Source: Streptomyces tsukubensis (GTDB lineage: Bacteria; Actinomycetota; Actinomycetes; Streptomycetales; Streptomycetaceae). From it: 64,000 nt of DNA. Position numbers and translations under genes: made by a program. Positions 34,942 to 43,431 of the stretch are shown piece after piece (the stretch's first letter is position 1; each line of letters opens with the position of its first letter). Under the pieces are notes generated by a model. The model had not been told where the DNA came from. It made no database searches and saw nothing but the letters and a program-made list of their open reading frames with translations. The DNA is taken from positions 4,548,501-4,612,500 of the forward strand of contig NZ_CP020700.1 of assembly GCF_003932715.1 (NCBI RefSeq), written 5' to 3'.

Positions 34942-36138
34942 GTGCAGCGTTTTTACGACTTCCTCCGCAGACACCCCACGGGCGTCGACTGCTTCTGGGC
35001 CGTCGTCCTCATGGGGTTTTCGGTCCTGGCGTGGGCCGAGCCGGCCGGCCCGGTCGAGCGGTCATGGGTCATGCTCCCGCTCGGTGTGGGGCTGAGCCTC
35101 GTCGTGGCGCTGCGCCGCAAGATGCCCGAGAAGATGCTGGTGCTGGCGGCCCTGATCGGCGTCGCCCAGCTGGTGACCGATGTCGAGCAGGGCCCCGGCA
35201 ACTTCGCCATGCTGGTGATCATCTACACCGTCGCGGCGCAGTCCACCTCGCGGTGGGCCTCGCGGTTCGCGCTGATCGGCGGGTTGAGCGCGGCCACGTT
35301 CTCGCAGATCCGCTGGCCGCAGCCGAACACCACCGCCCTCGGCCAGATCTTCATCACCATCATCCTGACGGTGCCCTTCGCCCTGGCCTGGGTCCTCGGT
35401 GACTCCATCAGGACCCGCCGCGCCTACTTCGCCGAGCTGGAGGAGCGGGCCCACCGGCTGGAGAAGGAGCGCGAGGCCCAGGGGAAGGTCGCCGTGGCCG
35501 CCGAGCGCGCCCGGATCGCCCGCGAGCTGCATGATGTCGTCGCGCACAACGTGTCCGTGATGGTGGTCCAGGCCGACGGCGCCGCCTATGTCCTCGATGC
35601 CGCCCCCGACCAGGCCAAACAGGCCCTGGAGACGATCTCCACCACGGGCCGCCAGGCGCTGGCGGAGATGCGGCGGCTCCTCGGCGTACTGCGCACCGGG
35701 GACGACCCCGAGAGCGGCGAGTACGTGCCGCAGCCGGATGTCCAGCAGATCGAAGACCTGGTGGAACAGGTCCGCAGGTCCGGACTGACCGTCGACTTCA
35801 AGATCGAAGGGACGCCGCGGCAGCTGCCGAGCGGGGTGGAGCTGACCGCGTACCGCATCGTGCAGGAAGCCCTGACGAACACCCGGAAGCACGGCGGGCC
35901 GGAGGTGGGGGCCAGTGTCCGGCTCGTGTACTTCGACGACGGGCTCGGACTGCTCGTCGAGGACGACGGCCGTGGCGCGGCGCACGAGCTGTACGAGGAC
36001 GGCGGCGCGGACGGGCAGGGCCACGGGCTCATCGGCATGCGCGAGCGCGTCGGTATGGTCGGCGGCACGCTGGACGCCGGCCCGCGCCCCGGCGGAGGGT
36101 TCCGGATCAGCGCGCTGCTCCCCCTCCGTACCGCCTGA
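34942..36138 (+). CDS. Two-component sensor histidine kinase (HPK7/NarX-type)
   Basis: A 398-residue kinase starting at GTG 34942. Four or five hydrophobic segments occupy residues 15-150. The dimerisation and phosphoacceptor motif is ARELHDVVAHNVSVMVVQADGA with His197, and the HATPase domain shows TAYRIVQEALTNTRKHG and GLIGMRERVGMVGGTL. This class partners with NarL-type regulators, and the next gene encodes one. The stimulus is unknown. A TACGCT box eight bases upstream and no ribosome binding site suggest leaderless translation. Confidence 0.93.
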   Translation: MQRFYDFLRRHPTGVDCFWAVVLMGFSVLAWAEPAGPVERSWVMLPLGVGLSLVVALRRKMPEKMLVLAALIGVAQLVTDVEQGPGNFAMLVIIYTVAAQSTSRWASRFALIGGLSAATFSQIRWPQPNTTALGQIFITIILTVPFALAWVLGDSIRTRRAYFAELEERAHRLEKEREAQGKVAVAAERARIARELHDVVAHNVSVMVVQADGAAYVLDAAPDQAKQALETISTTGRQALAEMRRLLGVLRTGDDPESGEYVPQPDVQQIEDLVEQVRRSGLTVDFKIEGTPRQLPSGVELTAYRIVQEALTNTRKHGGPEVGASVRLVYFDDGLGLLVEDDGRGAAHELYEDGGADGQGHGLIGMRERVGMVGGTLDAGPRPGGGFRISALLPLRTA

Positions 36139-36207
36139 CCGGCCCCTCCACGACGCGTCACGACGCACCACACGACAGCTCACTACAGATATGAGGAACC
36201 AGCAGAC

Positions 36208-36894
36208 ATGTCCATCCGGGTGATGCTCGTCGACGATCAGGTGCTGCTGCGGACCGGATTCCGGATGGTGCTCGCCGCCCAGCCGGACATGGAGGTCGTC
36301 GCGGAGGCCGGGGACGGCGCGGAGGCGATCGACATCCTCCGTGCCACGGCGGTCGACGTCGTCCTGATGGACGTCCGCATGCCGCGGCTGGACGGGGTGG
36401 AGGCCACCCGGCGGATCTGCGCCGAGCCGAACGCCCCGAAGGTGCTGATCCTGACCACCTTCGACCTCGACGAGTACGCGTTCTCCGGGCTGAAGGCGGG
36501 GGCCAGCGGGTTCATGCTGAAGGACGTACCGCCCGGGGAGCTGCTGGCGGCGATCCGCTCCGTGCACAGCGGGGACGCGGTGGTGGCGCCGTCGACCACC
36601 CGGCGGCTGCTGGACCGGTTCTCCCCGATGCTGCCGAGCCACGGCGCGGAGCCCGCCAACAAGGACATGGAACGGCTCACCGACCGCGAGCGCGAGGTGA
36701 TGCTGCTGGTCGCGCAGGGCATGTCGAACGGCGAGATCGCCGCGAGGCTGGTGCTCTCCGAGGCGACGGTGAAGACGCACGTGGGACGGATCCTGACCAA
36801 GCTGGGGCTGCGGGACCGGGTCCAGGTGGTGGTGCTGGCGTACGAGTCCGGGCTGGTGCGTGCGGGCGGCGGCGGCCCGGTCGGCGGGCGCTGA
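36208..36894 (+). CDS. Two-component response regulator, NarL/LuxR family
   Basis: A 228-residue protein with a receiver domain (phosphoacceptor Asp55 in VLMDVRMP, Lys in GFMLKDVPP) and a C-terminal LuxR-type helix-turn-helix (LTDREREVMLLVAQGMSNGEIAARLVLSEATVKTHVGRIL). It is cotranscribed with the preceding kinase, 69 bases downstream, with GAGGA upstream of its ATG. Regulated genes are unknown. Confidence 0.94.
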   Translation: MSIRVMLVDDQVLLRTGFRMVLAAQPDMEVVAEAGDGAEAIDILRATAVDVVLMDVRMPRLDGVEATRRICAEPNAPKVLILTTFDLDEYAFSGLKAGASGFMLKDVPPGELLAAIRSVHSGDAVVAPSTTRRLLDRFSPMLPSHGAEPANKDMERLTDREREVMLLVAQGMSNGEIAARLVLSEATVKTHVGRILTKLGLRDRVQVVVLAYESGLVRAGGGGPVGGR

Positions 36895-36917
36895 ACCGGG
36901 CGGGCGGCTCCGTGGGT

Positions 36918-36945
36918 CCGGCTCGGTAGGGCCGGCTCGGTAGGG
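36918..36945 (+). repeat. 14-bp tandem duplication carrying a duplicated -10-like box
   Basis: CCGGCTCGGTAGGG is present twice in direct succession just before the ATP-binding protein gene. Each copy carries TAGGG(C/T); the second, TAGGGT at 36941-36946, is eight bases before ATG 36954 and fits a leaderless promoter. The duplication thus doubles the candidate -10 element. Confidence 0.6.
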
Positions 36946-36953
36946 TCGGCCGC

Positions 36954-37556
36954 ATGCTGCTGTGGATCAACGGCCCCTTCGGGGGCGGCAAGACCCAGAC
37001 CGCACACGAGCTGCTGCGCAGGCTGCCCGGCGGCTTCGTCGCGGATCCGGAGCGGGTGGGCTTCGGGCTGCACGGTATGACCCCGAAGGCCCTCAGAACC
37101 GACTTCCAGACCTATCCGGCCTGGCGGCAGGGGGTTTTCGAGGCCCTGGACCGGACGCTGAGGTCGTACCGGGGGGTGGTCATCGCGCCCATGACGGTGG
37201 TCGAACCCCGCTATTTCGAGGAGACCGTCGGCCGACTGCGGGAGGCGGGCCACGAGGTGCGCCACTTCGCGCTTCTCGCGGAGCGGGAGACGGTCCTGCG
37301 GCGGCTGCAGGAGCGCGGTCTGGGGCGCGGGCTGAAGAGTGAAAGTTTCGCGGTGGGGATGCTGGACCGCTGTCTGGAGGGGCTGCGGGATCCGATGTTC
37401 GCGGAGCACATCCGGACCGACGGGATCGGGGTGCCGCAGGTCGCGGACCGGATCGCGGCCTCGGCGGGCCTGGCGCTGCGGCCCAACACGGACGGGCCGC
37501 TGACCCACCGGCTGCGGAAGGCGTGGACGGGCCTGCGGCATATCCGCATCGTCTGA
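36954..37556 (+). CDS. P-loop ATP-binding protein (TmrB/AAA-like)
   Basis: A 200-residue protein with a P-loop kinase-like Walker A, GPFGGGKT, at residues 7-14. The rest (VVIAPMTVVEP, EVRHFALLAERETVLRRLQERG) resembles TmrB-type tunicamycin-resistance ATPases. In Bacillus, TmrB binds tunicamycin at the membrane. Here only the family relationship is claimed. The start ATG 36954 lies close to a -10-like box, so it may be leaderless. Confidence 0.8.
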   Translation: MLLWINGPFGGGKTQTAHELLRRLPGGFVADPERVGFGLHGMTPKALRTDFQTYPAWRQGVFEALDRTLRSYRGVVIAPMTVVEPRYFEETVGRLREAGHEVRHFALLAERETVLRRLQERGLGRGLKSESFAVGMLDRCLEGLRDPMFAEHIRTDGIGVPQVADRIAASAGLALRPNTDGPLTHRLRKAWTGLRHIRIV

Positions 37557-37587
37557 CCGGCGGCCCCGGCGGCTTCTGCGGCGGTTT

Positions 37588-38706
37588 TCAGCGGAGTACG
37601 GTCTCCAGGAAGTCGCTGCCGAGCCTGGCGACGACGGCGACATCGAGCTGGTGCAGTACGTAGCGGCCCCGGCGCCGGGTGGTGATCACCCCGGCCTTCT
37701 TCAGTACGGCCAGATGGCGGGAGACCTCGGGAGCGGTGATGCCGTGCGCCTCGGCCAGCTCGCTGGTGGTGTGCGGGGTGCGCGCCAGATTGCGGCAGAG
37801 CTGGATGCGCATGGGGTGCGCGAGGGCCTCCATCCGGAGCTTCAGCAGCTCGACGGAGCCCGGGCCGGTGAATTCGGGACCGCCGCCGACCGGGTAGAGG
37901 ATCACCGGCCGCCAGCCGGGGGCGTGCAGCACCAGGAGATGGGGCCGGCCGAAGACCGAAGGGACCAGCATCAGCCCGGTGCCGACGGCCGGATCCACCG
38001 CGGTGGTCCGGCCGAGGACGAGCTTGTCGACGGTGATCCGGGTCAGCCCCTCGTCCACGGAGACCGCGGGCGACACGGCGTGCAGCGCCTCGGCGAGGCC
38101 CTTGTGGCGCAGGATCTCCGCCTTGTGCCGGGCGTCGGCCGCGAGCTGCGGCGCGACCCGGCGCCAGGCGTCCGCGAAGAAGGCCTCGTCGCAGTCCTCC
38201 AGGAGCCTGCGCAGCCAGGCCCGGAAGGCCGGGAGGTCGTCCAGGAGCTGCCGGGCGGCGGCCAGCACCTGGGGCCCGCGGGCGGCGGCCAGGGCCAGCA
38301 TCCGGTCCCGGTACACCGGATCGCCCAGTACGTCGCCGCCCTTCCCGTACGACATACCGCAGGTGAAGTCGAGGGCGGCCGCGGCGAACCGCTCGTCGTC
38401 GAGCCGGTCCACCAGGTCCAGCTCCTCGGCGAGCGTGGCGCCCGGCCGCCGGGGGGACGACAGCAGCCCCGCGAAGGGCATGAGCACATCGGAGTGGGTG
38501 GTCTGCCAGAGGAACTCGGCCTCGTGGAGACGGTCCGCGAGATCGGGCGCGAGCCCGGCGGCGGTGGCGGTCGCCCAGCCGTGCAGCCCGGGGTGGTGCC
38601 CGGGCGTGGACAGGGCGTGCAGGGCCATCCCCAGCTCCGCGAGGGGGGAGATCTCGAAGGCGGTGTGCTCGCGGGGGAGCCCGGCGATGTCGATGGTGAC
38701 GCTCAC
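37588..38706 (-). CDS. ArsR-type winged-helix regulator with DUF5937 domain
   Basis: A 372-residue protein from GTG 38706 (VSVTIDIAGLPREHTAFEIS); an ATG three codons earlier (38715) is possible. Residues 1-250 match the DUF5937 type. The C-terminal HTH is LKLRMEALAHPMRIQLCRNLARTPHTTSELAEAHGITAPEVSRHLAVLKKAGVITTRRRGRYVLHQLD. It lacks metal-sensing cysteine pairs in the DNA-binding helices. A perfect TTGACG-N5-CGTCAA repeat lies 43 bases upstream, between this gene and the divergent small gene pair, and is a probable operator. Confidence 0.85.
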   Translation of the reverse strand: MSVTIDIAGLPREHTAFEISPLAELGMALHALSTPGHHPGLHGWATATAAGLAPDLADRLHEAEFLWQTTHSDVLMPFAGLLSSPRRPGATLAEELDLVDRLDDERFAAAALDFTCGMSYGKGGDVLGDPVYRDRMLALAAARGPQVLAAARQLLDDLPAFRAWLRRLLEDCDEAFFADAWRRVAPQLAADARHKAEILRHKGLAEALHAVSPAVSVDEGLTRITVDKLVLGRTTAVDPAVGTGLMLVPSVFGRPHLLVLHAPGWRPVILYPVGGGPEFTGPGSVELLKLRMEALAHPMRIQLCRNLARTPHTTSELAEAHGITAPEVSRHLAVLKKAGVITTRRRGRYVLHQLDVAVVARLGSDFLETVLR

Positions 38707-38748
38707 GCATCCCATTCTGCGGGCCCGCCGAGCCCGTCGGGACGACGG

Positions 38749-38765
38749 TTGACGGGGGTCGTCAA
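38749..38765. promoter_or_regulatory. Perfect inverted repeat TTGACG-N5-CGTCAA, candidate ArsR/DUF5937 operator
   Basis: Six-base arms with perfect symmetry are placed 43 bases before the regulator gene and 34 bases before the divergent small gene. TTGACG could also be a -35 box for either direction. Position and symmetry suggest autoregulation. Confidence 0.5.
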
Positions 38766-38798
38766 TCGACGTGACGGAGCCGGAGGGCCGGGCGGAGC

Positions 38799-39002
38799 GT
38801 GAAGGACATGAACGCTCTCCACCAGCACATGATCGACAGCTACCGCACCACGGCCCACGGCACCCGCATCCCGCCCCACCCCGGCACCCTGGACTGGCAG
38901 GCAACCCGCGAACTGGTCTCCCAGGCCGCACTCACCCGCCGCCGGAAACGCTCCCTCCGCGAACGCTGGGCCGGTCGGCGCGGCTCGGGGGAGCGGGGGT
39001 GA
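38799..39002 (+). CDS. Small hypothetical protein (MNALHQHM-type)
   Basis: A 67-residue protein from GTG 38799, with GGAGGG 11 bases upstream; ATG 38808 (MNALHQHMIDSYR) is an alternative that would place GAAGGA only one base away. The body is basic (RRRKRSLRERWAGRRGSG). I recognise no domain. It is divergent from the DUF5937/ArsR regulator and its TGA overlaps a GTG that would start the zinc-ribbon gene downstream, as if the two were translationally coupled. Confidence 0.65.
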   Translation: MKDMNALHQHMIDSYRTTAHGTRIPPHPGTLDWQATRELVSQAALTRRRKRSLRERWAGRRGSGERG

Positions 39003-39191
39003 GCCCGGCGGAGCCCCGTACGGGATGGGTCCGTCCGCACCCTCTGCGTCCGCTGCGGGCGCGAGACCGCCGCGCCCGTCGTCGTCGGGGCGGTGGAGCG
39101 GGCCAGCGGGCCACCGGCCGTCCAGTACGCCTGCCCGCAGGACGCGGCCAGGTACGGCGCCGGGCCGTCACCGGACGACCTGATCACCTAG
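38999..39191 (+). pseudogene. Frameshifted zinc-ribbon gene (tandem GTCC duplication)
   Basis: GTG 38999 overlaps the previous stop (GTGA) and encodes VSPAEPRTGWV; the frame then runs out of register. The remaining protein, TLCVRCGRETAAPVVVG and VQYACPQDAARYGAGPSP down to TAG 39189, is in another frame. At 39029-39036 the sequence is GTCCGTCC; removing one GTCC restores one open frame of 62 codons. The intact paralogue is at 14122-14319. It is a pseudogene, a phase-variable gene or a sequencing artefact. Confidence 0.78.
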
Positions 39192-39194
39192 GTC

Positions 39195-39472
39195 GTCTCT
39201 TTCGGATCTTGCCGGGCTCGCGTGCCTCCCCCAGCTACCGCTGGGGGTGCCCCCAGCCACGCCCTCCCCCTGTGCCCTTCGGGCACGGGAGGTGCCCCCA
39301 CGCCGCGTTGTCGTCAGTCGCCGACGGCCCCCTGGGCCTGGCGGCCCGGGTGGTACCCCCACCGCGTGGACTCCCTCCTCCGCCTTGCGATCGAACGCAC
39401 CAGACCCTCCCCCTACGCCCAAGGGCGTGGGTGGTGCCCCCACTCGCTGATCCGGCCTGATCCGAAAGAAAC
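39195..39472. mobile_element. MITE-like 278-bp element with 21-bp terminal inverted repeats
   Basis: Left end 39195-39215 (GTCTCTTTCGGATCTTGCCGG) and right end 39452-39472 are inverted repeats with three mismatches over 21 bases. The inside has hairpins (CCCCCAG...CTGGGGG at 39229-39248; GTGCCCTTCGGGCAC) and no coding capacity. No obvious target-site duplication is seen. I recall similar GATCCGAAAGAAAC-ended sequences between Streptomyces genes. It begins four bases after the stop of the frameshifted zinc-ribbon gene. Confidence 0.6.
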
Positions 39473-39564
39473 TCCCTGGCCCGGCCCCCGGCGCGGCCCG
39501 GCCTGTCGGTGGGGGGTGGCATGCTGGCGGCCGCCGGGACCGGCAGGGCGAGGGGAGATCACGG

Positions 39565-39885
39565 ATGGGTGCCGACTATTACAGGGCCGACAGCGAAGAC
39601 GGCGACCGGATCGACGACCCGTCCGAGGACGCGCTGTTCATGATGATCAGCGACCTCAACGGCTCCGACAACACCTTCCTTAATGTCCGGCCCGACGGGC
39701 CCGCCCCGCACTGGTCCGCCACGGTGACCCTCGTGGGCACGGTGGGCGGCAACGCCTACGAGGTCATCCGGCGCGACACGGCGAGGAACGAGCACGAGGT
39801 CACCGTCTCCTCCGATATCGACGGCATCGCCCGCGAACTCACCATCTGGATGGCCGCCCGCGACCGGCCCGGCGGGCCCGTCTGA
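39565..39885 (+). CDS. Hypothetical protein
   Basis: A 106-residue acidic protein starting at ATG 39565, with GGGGAG seven bases upstream. It reads SATVTLVGTVGGNAYEVIRRD, and EHEVTVSSDIDGIARELTIWM, with no cysteine and no hydrophobic span; probably a small soluble alpha/beta protein. No domain is recognised. It lies alone between the MITE-like element and the convergent aldolase-like gene. Confidence 0.7.
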   Translation: MGADYYRADSEDGDRIDDPSEDALFMMISDLNGSDNTFLNVRPDGPAPHWSATVTLVGTVGGNAYEVIRRDTARNEHEVTVSSDIDGIARELTIWMAARDRPGGPV

Positions 39886-39961
39886 GCCGACCGACCCCGC
39901 GACCGGCCCGGGCAGGCGGGCTGAACCCGGCCCGCCCGGGCCCGGGCACGGCCCGCCCTGC

Positions 39962-41125
39962 TCAGTCGTCCTCCTGCGCCGCGGCTTCCCTGAGCACTCT
40001 CACCATGAACTCCGCCACCGCCTCCTTCACATCGGCCTCCGTCCACTCCAGGCCCGCCTCGGCCACCGTCACCTCCGATGCCGAGATCCCCGGGACCCGG
40101 GACTCCTCGGACCAGAAGTGGAAGAGGGTCGTCCCGGTCTCCTCGGACAGGGCGAGGGACGCCGCCATCAGCACCTCCGGCGGATACGGCAGCCACACCA
40201 GGAACTGGTGCGTATGCGGTGTCCCCGGGTGGACCCGGAACCAGGGCGCGGGGGACTCCCCGAACGCCTCCGTCATCGCCGCCGCGACCACCTTCGCCTG
40301 CGCCGCGTACGACGGGAGCTTCGGCAGCTCCCGCTCCAGGCCGATCAGCGCCGAGAGGACCGCCGGGAACTGCTGGAAGGCCAGGCCCCCGTACCGGTGG
40401 CGCCAGGCGCGGGCCTCCGCGACCACATCCTCCGGACCCGCCAGCGCCGCACCCGCCAGACCGCCCAGCGATTTGTAGAACGACACGTACACACTGTCCG
40501 CGAGGGCCGCGATCTCGTGCAGCGGGCGGCCGAAGTGCGACGGGCACTCCCACAGCCGCGCCCCGTCGAAGTGGACCACCGCATCCCGCTCGCGCGCCGC
40601 CTCCGTGACCTCGGTCAGCTCCTCCCAGGACGGCAGCACGAACCCCGCCTCCCGCAGCGGCAGCTCCAGCATCAGCGCCCCGAACGGCTCCTCGAAACCC
40701 CGGACCTCCTCGGCCGTCGGCAGCCGGGGCTCCGCCGTCGGATGCACCGTACGCAACCCGCTGACCGCGCCGAACGCACCCCGCTCGTGCAACTCGGGAT
40801 GGGCCAGCGGATGCAGCGCCACCGTCCGGCTGCCGGTCCGCTCCGCCCAGCAGCGGAGCGCGACCTGCTGCGCCATCGTGCCCGTCGGGAAGTAGACCGC
40901 GGCGGGCAGCCCCAGCAGCCCGGCCACCCGGCGCTCCAGCTCCTCGACCACCCCGCTGCCGTACCAGTCGGGGAAGGCGCCGAGATCGGACACCTCGCCC
41001 GCCCCGGCCGTCAGCTCAGCGAGGCGCTCGCCCATCGTGAGCTCCGTCGGCCGCCGCCACAGCGCCCGCTCGGCCGCCCGCCAGACGGTCCTCCTGCGCG
41101 TCTGGAGATCCTCTTCGTCCGTCAC
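39962..41125 (-). CDS. PLP-dependent threonine aldolase/beta-eliminating lyase family enzyme
   Basis: A 387-residue fold-type I PLP enzyme from GTG 41125, with GGGGGA upstream. The PLP lysine is in VYVSFYKSLGGLAGAALAG, preceded by AVVHFDGARLWECPSHFGRPLHEIA. The earlier VYFPTGTMAQQVALRCWAER belongs to the PLP phosphate region. Low-specificity threonine aldolases split threonine to glycine and acetaldehyde; the exact substrate is uncertain. It is divergent from the DUF2520 gene of the pantothenate operon. Confidence 0.86.
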   Translation of the reverse strand: MTDEEDLQTRRRTVWRAAERALWRRPTELTMGERLAELTAGAGEVSDLGAFPDWYGSGVVEELERRVAGLLGLPAAVYFPTGTMAQQVALRCWAERTGSRTVALHPLAHPELHERGAFGAVSGLRTVHPTAEPRLPTAEEVRGFEEPFGALMLELPLREAGFVLPSWEELTEVTEAARERDAVVHFDGARLWECPSHFGRPLHEIAALADSVYVSFYKSLGGLAGAALAGPEDVVAEARAWRHRYGGLAFQQFPAVLSALIGLERELPKLPSYAAQAKVVAAAMTEAFGESPAPWFRVHPGTPHTHQFLVWLPYPPEVLMAASLALSEETGTTLFHFWSEESRVPGISASEVTVAEAGLEWTEADVKEAVAEFMVRVLREAAAQEDD

Positions 41126-41377
41126 TGCCGATTCCCCCGTCCACACCGTGCGAGGCCGTGCGGACGGAGCCCGTCCGCACGGTCCCGGTGGATCCGCCAC
41201 CGGTCCCTCCAGGATCACCAACGATCGTTCCCCCGATGATTCACCAGCCCCCGGCAGCCGTCCACGCCCTGTGGATAACTCGCCTGTGGACAACCGGAGG
41301 GGCGCCGACAGCGCTGGCGTAGCATGACGGAACATCGTCCGGTACCCGCCGCGGACTGGAACGGAAGGCCCCACCGC

Positions 41378-42340
41378 GTGAACGCATCAGCCCCCCAGCA
41401 GCAACCGCCCGACCCCCGCGACCGCCCCGCCCGGCTGACCGTGGGCGTCGTCGGAGCAGGCCGGGTCGGACCGGCGCTCGCCGCCGCGCTCCGGCTCGCC
41501 GGACACCGTCCCGTCGCGGTCTCCGGAGTCTCCGACGCCTCCCGCCGCCGGGCCGCCGAGCTCCTCCCCGATGTGCCCCTGGTCCCGCCCGCCGAGGTGC
41601 TCGCGCGCGCGGAGCTGGTCCTGCTGACCGTCCCCGACGACGCCCTGCCCGCGCTCGTCGAAGGCCTCGTCGGCACCGGCGCCGTCCGCCCGGGACAGCT
41701 CCTCGTCCACACCTCCGGCCGGTACGGCACGGCGGTGCTCGACCCGGCGACCCGGGTCGGCGCGCTGCCGCTCGCCCTCCATCCGGCGATGACGTTCACC
41801 GGCACCGCGGTGGACGTCCAGCGGCTCGCGGGCTGCTCCTTCGGTGTCACCGCGCCCGAGGAGCTGCGGCTGGCCGCCGAGGCGCTGGTCATCGAGATGG
41901 GCGGCGAGCCCGAGTGGATCGCCGAGCAGGCCCGTCCGCTTTATCACGCGGCGCTCGCCCTCGGCGCGAACCACCTGGTGACCCTGGTGGCCCAGTCGAT
42001 GGAGCTGCTCCGCGCGGCGGGCGTCGCCGCCCCCGACCGGATGCTCGGCCCCCTCCTGGGCGCCGCTCTCGACAACGCCCTGCGCTCGGGTGACGCGGCC
42101 CTCACCGGCCCTGTCGCCCGCGGTGACGCCGGTACGGTCGCGGCGCACGTCGCGGAGCTGCGCAAGCACGCCCCGGGGACGGTCGCCGGATATCTGGCCA
42201 TGGCCCGCACCACCGCGGACCGCGCCCTGGCCCACGGCCTGCTCAAGCCCGAACTGGCCGAGGACCTGCTGGGCGTCCTCGCCGACGGCCGCGACTCCCG
42301 CGACGGCGGCCGCGACGGGCAGGAGGACGACCGCCCATGA
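41378..42340 (+). CDS. Rossmann-like/DUF2520 protein, first gene of the panC-nad operon
   Basis: A 320-residue protein from GTG 41378, with GGAAGG nine bases upstream (an ATG at 41324 would have no ribosome binding site at proper distance). The N-terminal NAD(P)-binding motif is [22 protein letters not shown], and the C-terminal DUF2520 has [25 protein letters not shown]. Position before panC suggests a ketopantoate reductase-like role, as its fold resembles PanE, but this is inference. Its stop overlaps panC (ATGA). Confidence 0.85.
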   Translation: MNASAPQQQPPDPRDRPARLTVGVVGAGRVGPALAAALRLAGHRPVAVSGVSDASRRRAAELLPDVPLVPPAEVLARAELVLLTVPDDALPALVEGLVGTGAVRPGQLLVHTSGRYGTAVLDPATRVGALPLALHPAMTFTGTAVDVQRLAGCSFGVTAPEELRLAAEALVIEMGGEPEWIAEQARPLYHAALALGANHLVTLVAQSMELLRAAGVAAPDRMLGPLLGAALDNALRSGDAALTGPVARGDAGTVAAHVAELRKHAPGTVAGYLAMARTTADRALAHGLLKPELAEDLLGVLADGRDSRDGGRDGQEDDRP

Positions 42341-43431
42341 GCCGCGACCTCGACCACGCGCCCGACCACGCGCCCGACCAGGTGTCCGGCCATGCGCCCG
42401 ACCAGGTGCCGGATGTGCCCCAGGGCCTCGCCCTGCTCCGTACCAAGACCGAACTGCACACCTGGACCGCCCCCGGCCGGGCGGACCCGGCGTCCCGTAC
42501 CGCCGTCGTCATGACGATGGGCGCCCTCCACGAGGGCCACGCCACCCTCGTCCGCACCGCCAGGGCCCGGGTCGGAGCCGCCGGCCGCGTCGTCGTCACC
42601 GTCTTCGTCAACCCCCTCCAGTTCGGCGCGGGCGAAGACCTCGACCGCTATCCCCGCACCCTCGCCGCCGACCTGGCGGTCGCCGCCGCAGCGGGCGCCG
42701 ACGCCGTCTTCGCCCCCTCCGCCGCCGAGATGTATCCCGGCGGGCAGCCGCAGGTCCGGATCACCGCGGGCCCGATGGGCGAGCGCCTCGAAGGCGCAAG
42801 CCGGCCCGGACACTTCGACGGCATGCTGACGGTCGTCGCCAAACTCCTCCAGCTCACCCGCCCCGACCTGGCCTTCTTCGGCCAGAAGGATGCCCAGCAG
42901 CTGGCGCTGATCCGGCGGATGGCCCATGACCTCGACTTCCCCGTGGAGATCGTCGGCGTCGACACCGTCCGGGAGCCCGACGGCCTGGCCCTGTCCAGCC
43001 GTAACCGCTATCTGTCGACGGCCGAGCGGCACACCGCGCTCGCCCTGTCCGCCGCCCTGTTCGCCGCCCGCGACCGGCTCGCCGCCCAGCAGGCGCTCTA
43101 CGCCAGAGCGGCCTCGGGTAAACACCCCCAGGCCCGTGCCGAGGCGCTGTCCAAGATGGGCGAGGCCCGCGCCGCGGCCGATGCCGCGGCGGTCGCCCTC
43201 GCGGGTCCCGGCGGCGCCGACGCGGTCCTGGCCGCCGCCCGTACCGTCCTCGACGACGCGACCCGCGCCACCACGCCGCTGACCGTCGACTATCTGGCCC
43301 TCGTCGACCCCGCCGACTTCACCGACGTCCCCGACGACCACCGGGGCGATGCCGTCCTCGCCGTCGCCGCCAGAGTCGGCACGACCCGGCTGATCGACAA
43401 CATCCCGCTGAGTTTCGGAGCCGCGCCGTGA
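42337..43431 (+). CDS. panC: Pantoate-beta-alanine ligase
   Basis: Joins pantoate to beta-alanine using ATP to make pantothenate, the vitamin precursor of CoA. The 364-residue protein has the HxGH motif in [18 protein letters not shown] and the KMSKS-equivalent [10 protein letters not shown], plus [10 protein letters not shown]. The first 30 residues are an unusual His/Asp/Pro repeat ([20 protein letters not shown]). It is cotranslated with the preceding and following genes. Confidence 0.95.
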   Translation: MSRDLDHAPDHAPDQVSGHAPDQVPDVPQGLALLRTKTELHTWTAPGRADPASRTAVVMTMGALHEGHATLVRTARARVGAAGRVVVTVFVNPLQFGAGEDLDRYPRTLAADLAVAAAAGADAVFAPSAAEMYPGGQPQVRITAGPMGERLEGASRPGHFDGMLTVVAKLLQLTRPDLAFFGQKDAQQLALIRRMAHDLDFPVEIVGVDTVREPDGLALSSRNRYLSTAERHTALALSAALFAARDRLAAQQALYARAASGKHPQARAEALSKMGEARAAADAAAVALAGPGGADAVLAAARTVLDDATRATTPLTVDYLALVDPADFTDVPDDHRGDAVLAVAARVGTTRLIDNIPLSFGAAP

